Shown here: in pieces, positions 60,852-64,000 of the stretch
Layout of the letters: the number at the start of each line of letters is the position of its first letter
Position numbering within the stretch: the stretch's first letter is position 1
Source: Azadirachta indica
Lineage: Eukaryota; Streptophyta; Magnoliopsida; Sapindales; Meliaceae
Length of the DNA stretch: 64,000 nucleotides
Reading direction: 5' to 3'
NCBI GenBank assembly: GCA_022749755.1
Contig: CM040440.1
Coordinates: 12,573,269 to 12,637,268, forward strand
Made by a program: the position numbers and the translations under genes
The notes under the pieces: generated by a model
What the model was told of the DNA's origin: nothing
The model's input: only the letters and a program-made list of their open reading frames with translations
The model's database searches: none

Positions 60852-63800
60852 GTGAGATTTATTTTTCACTCTATTTCATTGATTTATTTGTAAAAATAAA
60901 ATATCATAGTTCAAAAAGATGATGTGAATTTTTTTTGGTAAATTTTGTCACTTTGTAGTTAAAGATTACGAAACATATTGGATTAAAAAATAATTTAGTA
61001 ACTACTGCAGGTTTATTTGTTTGTAGAATTTTGTCTCTATGTAATTAAGTAACCTGTTGAATTAAATATTGTAGTTAATTATTAAATGAGGGTGTGGATT
61101 TTCTTCGAAATCTTTTGCCTTGTTTATTTTTTAAAAGAGGCAGCAATAATTATGTACATTAATTAATAATTCTATAATTTTATTCATTAATCATGGCTTG
61201 TTGTCAAAACTTAATTAAAAAACTTAATTTATGTAAAAACAATGTCGTTTGACTATCAAAATTGTGCCTAAATGATATTGTTTTAGTTGTTCATACTATA
61301 GTCTCATGGAATCCTAATACTCATTATTTAGTGTCAATGATTTTTGTTATAGTTTTGTTGTTTTGTGAGAAAAGACCACTTCTATCCATTAGCCTTAATA
61401 CTTTCTCAAAAGTATCAAAAGTCTAGTATTAGCAATGCTTATTTTATCAGTAGTGTTTACACACTATAAGTGATAGGACAAAGAGAAGAGCAAAAAGGAT
61501 GGGATAATGATAGTCTAAGGTAGAGGAAAAGGGGCATTAAGGTAGTGGGATAATAACAATAGTAATTGACGAATTGGTAGTGGAGAACGTAGTAATAAGT
61601 CAACAATATAGTATAAAGAATAATAATAAAGTGCACAAAAACCAAAAAAGAAGATAGCTATTCTTGAGGAGAGAGAGAGAGAGAGAGCTTAATCTTGGAG
61701 AATATATGCTTATATGGGTGGGCTTGCTTGGCTATGACTGGCCAATACCAAGAAACCTTAATTTTCCATTTTATATCTTTATTTTTTGACTTTGGCCTAT
61801 CCTCTTACATAGGTCAAAACCCTAGAACACATGGCAAGTGGTGAATAGCACTTATGGCCTTATCTAAAATTACCTACCACATATCACACCCTTATTTGCT
61901 CTGAAGATTACCTTATCTCTTACATGACACATGTCATAACCTTATTTGCTTTCTATTGTGGTCCTATGCCACTTCCAATTCAAATGGTCTTGCTTGCTAG
62001 CATCAAGTGATAACATTACAGGGGGTTACTAGGATCAAGTCAAATTGTAGCATTACAGGGCAAGGTTAGCCGATCTCCCCATATAGTTAGTTGGCTTTAA
62101 GTATATTTTCTTAAAAGTATCAGAACAACTTGGAGAAAAGATCCCTTGGTATTCGAGATTAGTTTTTATGTGGGACTACCTACTTCATCTCTTTGCTCAC
62201 AGACTATAGGTATTGGCATGTGGTAGACACCTTTCTTAGTGAACTTCTTGTCATTATCTGAGTAGCGATCCTTAGTCAGATAGAAATGTATTCTAGGAAG
62301 ATTTTTCACAAGCAAATCGTTCCATAAAGTGCTGATTAGTATATTATGAACTTACTTATTGCCACGTGTCTAGCCAATATTTACCTTATAACAATGTTCA
62401 ATTAGGCCTAAAATAAATTTTAAAAGTTGAAAATTATTAAAAGTATTTTGAAACCAACCTTGGTTTATGAAACCTAAGAAAGCCAAGCTAATGTTGTTTT
62501 ATGTGATAATGAATGTTAATGGCAAGATAGAGTGTTTCCATATGTGTCAATAGTCACTATTGAATGGTGAACTAAGAAAATCATTGTGCAAGAGGTGAGT
62601 GAGTATTTACTCACGAGTCAACTACTTTTGAGCTTAAATAATTGTAAAAAGAGAACCTTCAACTAGATGAATTTGTGTGCTATCTGTAGGGAAGCAAGAA
62701 AAGTAGAATTAAGGAGAAGTTGGTGCATATTGAGCCAAAAGAGTGGAAAATATATCATGGGCAGCGAAAATTAACAAGCTAAGTAGAGTTTACTTAAATG
62801 ATCATAACATCTTACATAACTTGGAATCGCATTCAGTGTGTTGCGTTAAAAACTAGATATTTAAAGCTTACTAGTGTCTACTACTCAAGCCCTAAAACAG
62901 CAAACATATGCGGCTACGCCAAGTTTAGTGCACAACCGCACAACCATCACAGCCACCCAATAGGCTAACAAGCGTAGCGCACTAGGCGCATACTCATGCC
63001 ACACATTTAATGTTTGGCCTTCTTTTGGACAAATGATGGTGCCCTAGTACCCCTTAGCTACGCATCCGTGTCCCCTCTTGAGTTGAATGATGTCCTAAAA
63101 TCGTTCTTTACCATTGGATCAATTTTAGATGGCTAGATTTGGGCCAATTTGGGATTTTGTTCTATTCCTACATCAGTGCCACTTGCCACTTGCCACTTAT
63201 GAAAAAGGAGATTTTTTAGAGTGAGAAAAAAATAGAGAGAGTCTTAGAGAGAGAGGTGGAAATCATCGATCTTTAGAGGAATTTGAAGGAATGCTCGAAG
63301 AATTGTTGGTTGAAGCATTGACATCTCTAGTTTATTTCTTTATCTCTGCATTTGTCTTAATTTTTTATTATTATTCTTTGTTAAAATTATGAGTTTCATG
63401 ACAAATTTTATTATGGATCATGTTATTTTAGGGTAAATTTATTGTTCTAGGGACTTGAAGTAGTTTATTTGAACTATTTGATTGATTGGCATGTTATTAA
63501 TGTTAGTACATTTTTTATTCGCTTGTGTTTATTTGTGCTTAATGCCCATGATTTATGATTTGATAAATTAGATGGTTGACGATGAATGATTTAATACTTG
63601 AGAGAGAGTAAATTGTTTATCGAATTAGAAAAACACAATTTAGATTATTGTGAGTCTTGGAGGAAATGAACACTTAGATAATTGTATTAATATTTAGGAT
63701 ATCAAGAGATTGAGAGGCAAATGATTCTTGAATATTTAATTATAAGTAATGCATAACGAACATATAGTTAACTAAGGGGTTTTCTGAAAACTTGAAGAGA

Positions 63801-64000
63801 AATAGATAATTAGATCAAACTATAGGGGTAAAGAGAATTTTTCCCTCTCAAAGACCTTCCTTAATGTAAATTATTGCCAACATATACTTTGATCATAATT
63901 GAAACTAATAACAATTAGAGAAGATAAAAGTAGAAAAAAAATGGTATATAAAGAAAGAATTAATATTTCATTAATTATTTTAGGATTATATTATTTTTTA
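60852..64000. repeat. Long direct repeat H, right copy (runs off window)
   Basis: Matches 1-3162 in the same orientation along its full length. Visible differences include a shorter GA tract, a duplicated CACTTGC near 63181-63195 and single-base changes. It ends at the window edge just where the left copy meets repeat T, so what follows is not visible. Confidence 0.9.
61668..61687. repeat. (GA)n microsatellite, about 10 units
   Basis: Equivalent of the longer tract at 821-852 in the left repeat H. Confidence 0.95.

Noticed and set aside
1..64000. The two H copies as LTRs of one giant retrotransposon
   Set aside because: No primer site follows the left copy and no polypurine tract precedes the right one. 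The interval holds a host gene and many unrelated elements, and diverged T copies sit inside one end and outside the other.

Overview
This is an AT-rich, gene-poor stretch of a eudicot nuclear genome. The evidence is an intron-containing LRR receptor-like protein gene with plant-type splice sites, plant Ty3/gypsy and Ty1/copia remnants, MULE, hAT and Tourist-type DNA elements, and many short AT/GA/CA microsatellites. The receptor and the DUF659/BED proteins resemble those of woody rosids such as Citrus, but that is an impression and I cannot name a species. No rRNA, tRNA, CRISPR or bacterial-type feature was seen.

Layout. 1-3162 is a non-coding block (H) that recurs at 60852-64000 in the same orientation with few differences. 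3163-9090 is a second block (T), present in compact form at 59957-60560. Comparing the two T copies shows five separate insertions in the left one: a MULE-type element, a MITE, a 596-bp solo LTR, a very short LTR-LTR element that itself carries a 1.4-kb solo LTR, and a foldback element. 9878-10440 is a complete non-autonomous hAT element with a perfect 8-bp target duplication. 10820-20270 holds two decayed DUF659/BED hAT-transposase-like gene copies, separated by a partial minus-strand Ty3/gypsy element (gag, leader, PBS, 5' LTR; 14980-18257). 20543-21222 is another MULE-type element.

21421-24966 (minus) is the one convincing host gene, a receptor-like protein with signal peptide, LRR ectodomain, one membrane helix and a short tail. 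Its second exon is tandemly duplicated. The duplicate has a 4-base deletion, but all internal exons share phase 1, so skipping the damaged exon restores a 1009-residue protein.

25250-36000 is mostly AT-rich DNA. It contains three head-to-tail copies of a ~2.04-kb unit (about 28720-33911) and one small GC-rich possible gene at 35377-35688. 36926-51270 is a nested structure: a gag relic is interrupted by a minus-strand gypsy element, whose 3' LTR is interrupted by an 8.25-kb MULE, which contains a Tourist-like MITE. The MULE has a decayed mudrA-type transposase on the plus strand and a captured DUF1985 (Ulp1-associated) gene on the minus strand. 54355-59620 holds a gypsy LTR with an internal 0.5-kb duplication, a CACTA-like end with subterminal repeats, and the 3' end of a SIRE/Maximus-like copia element with several polypurine tracts. 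The T and H repeats close the window.

Nearly all coding similarity outside the receptor gene is broken by stops or frameshifts. Most of the window is therefore a layered record of transposon insertion around one defence-type receptor gene.
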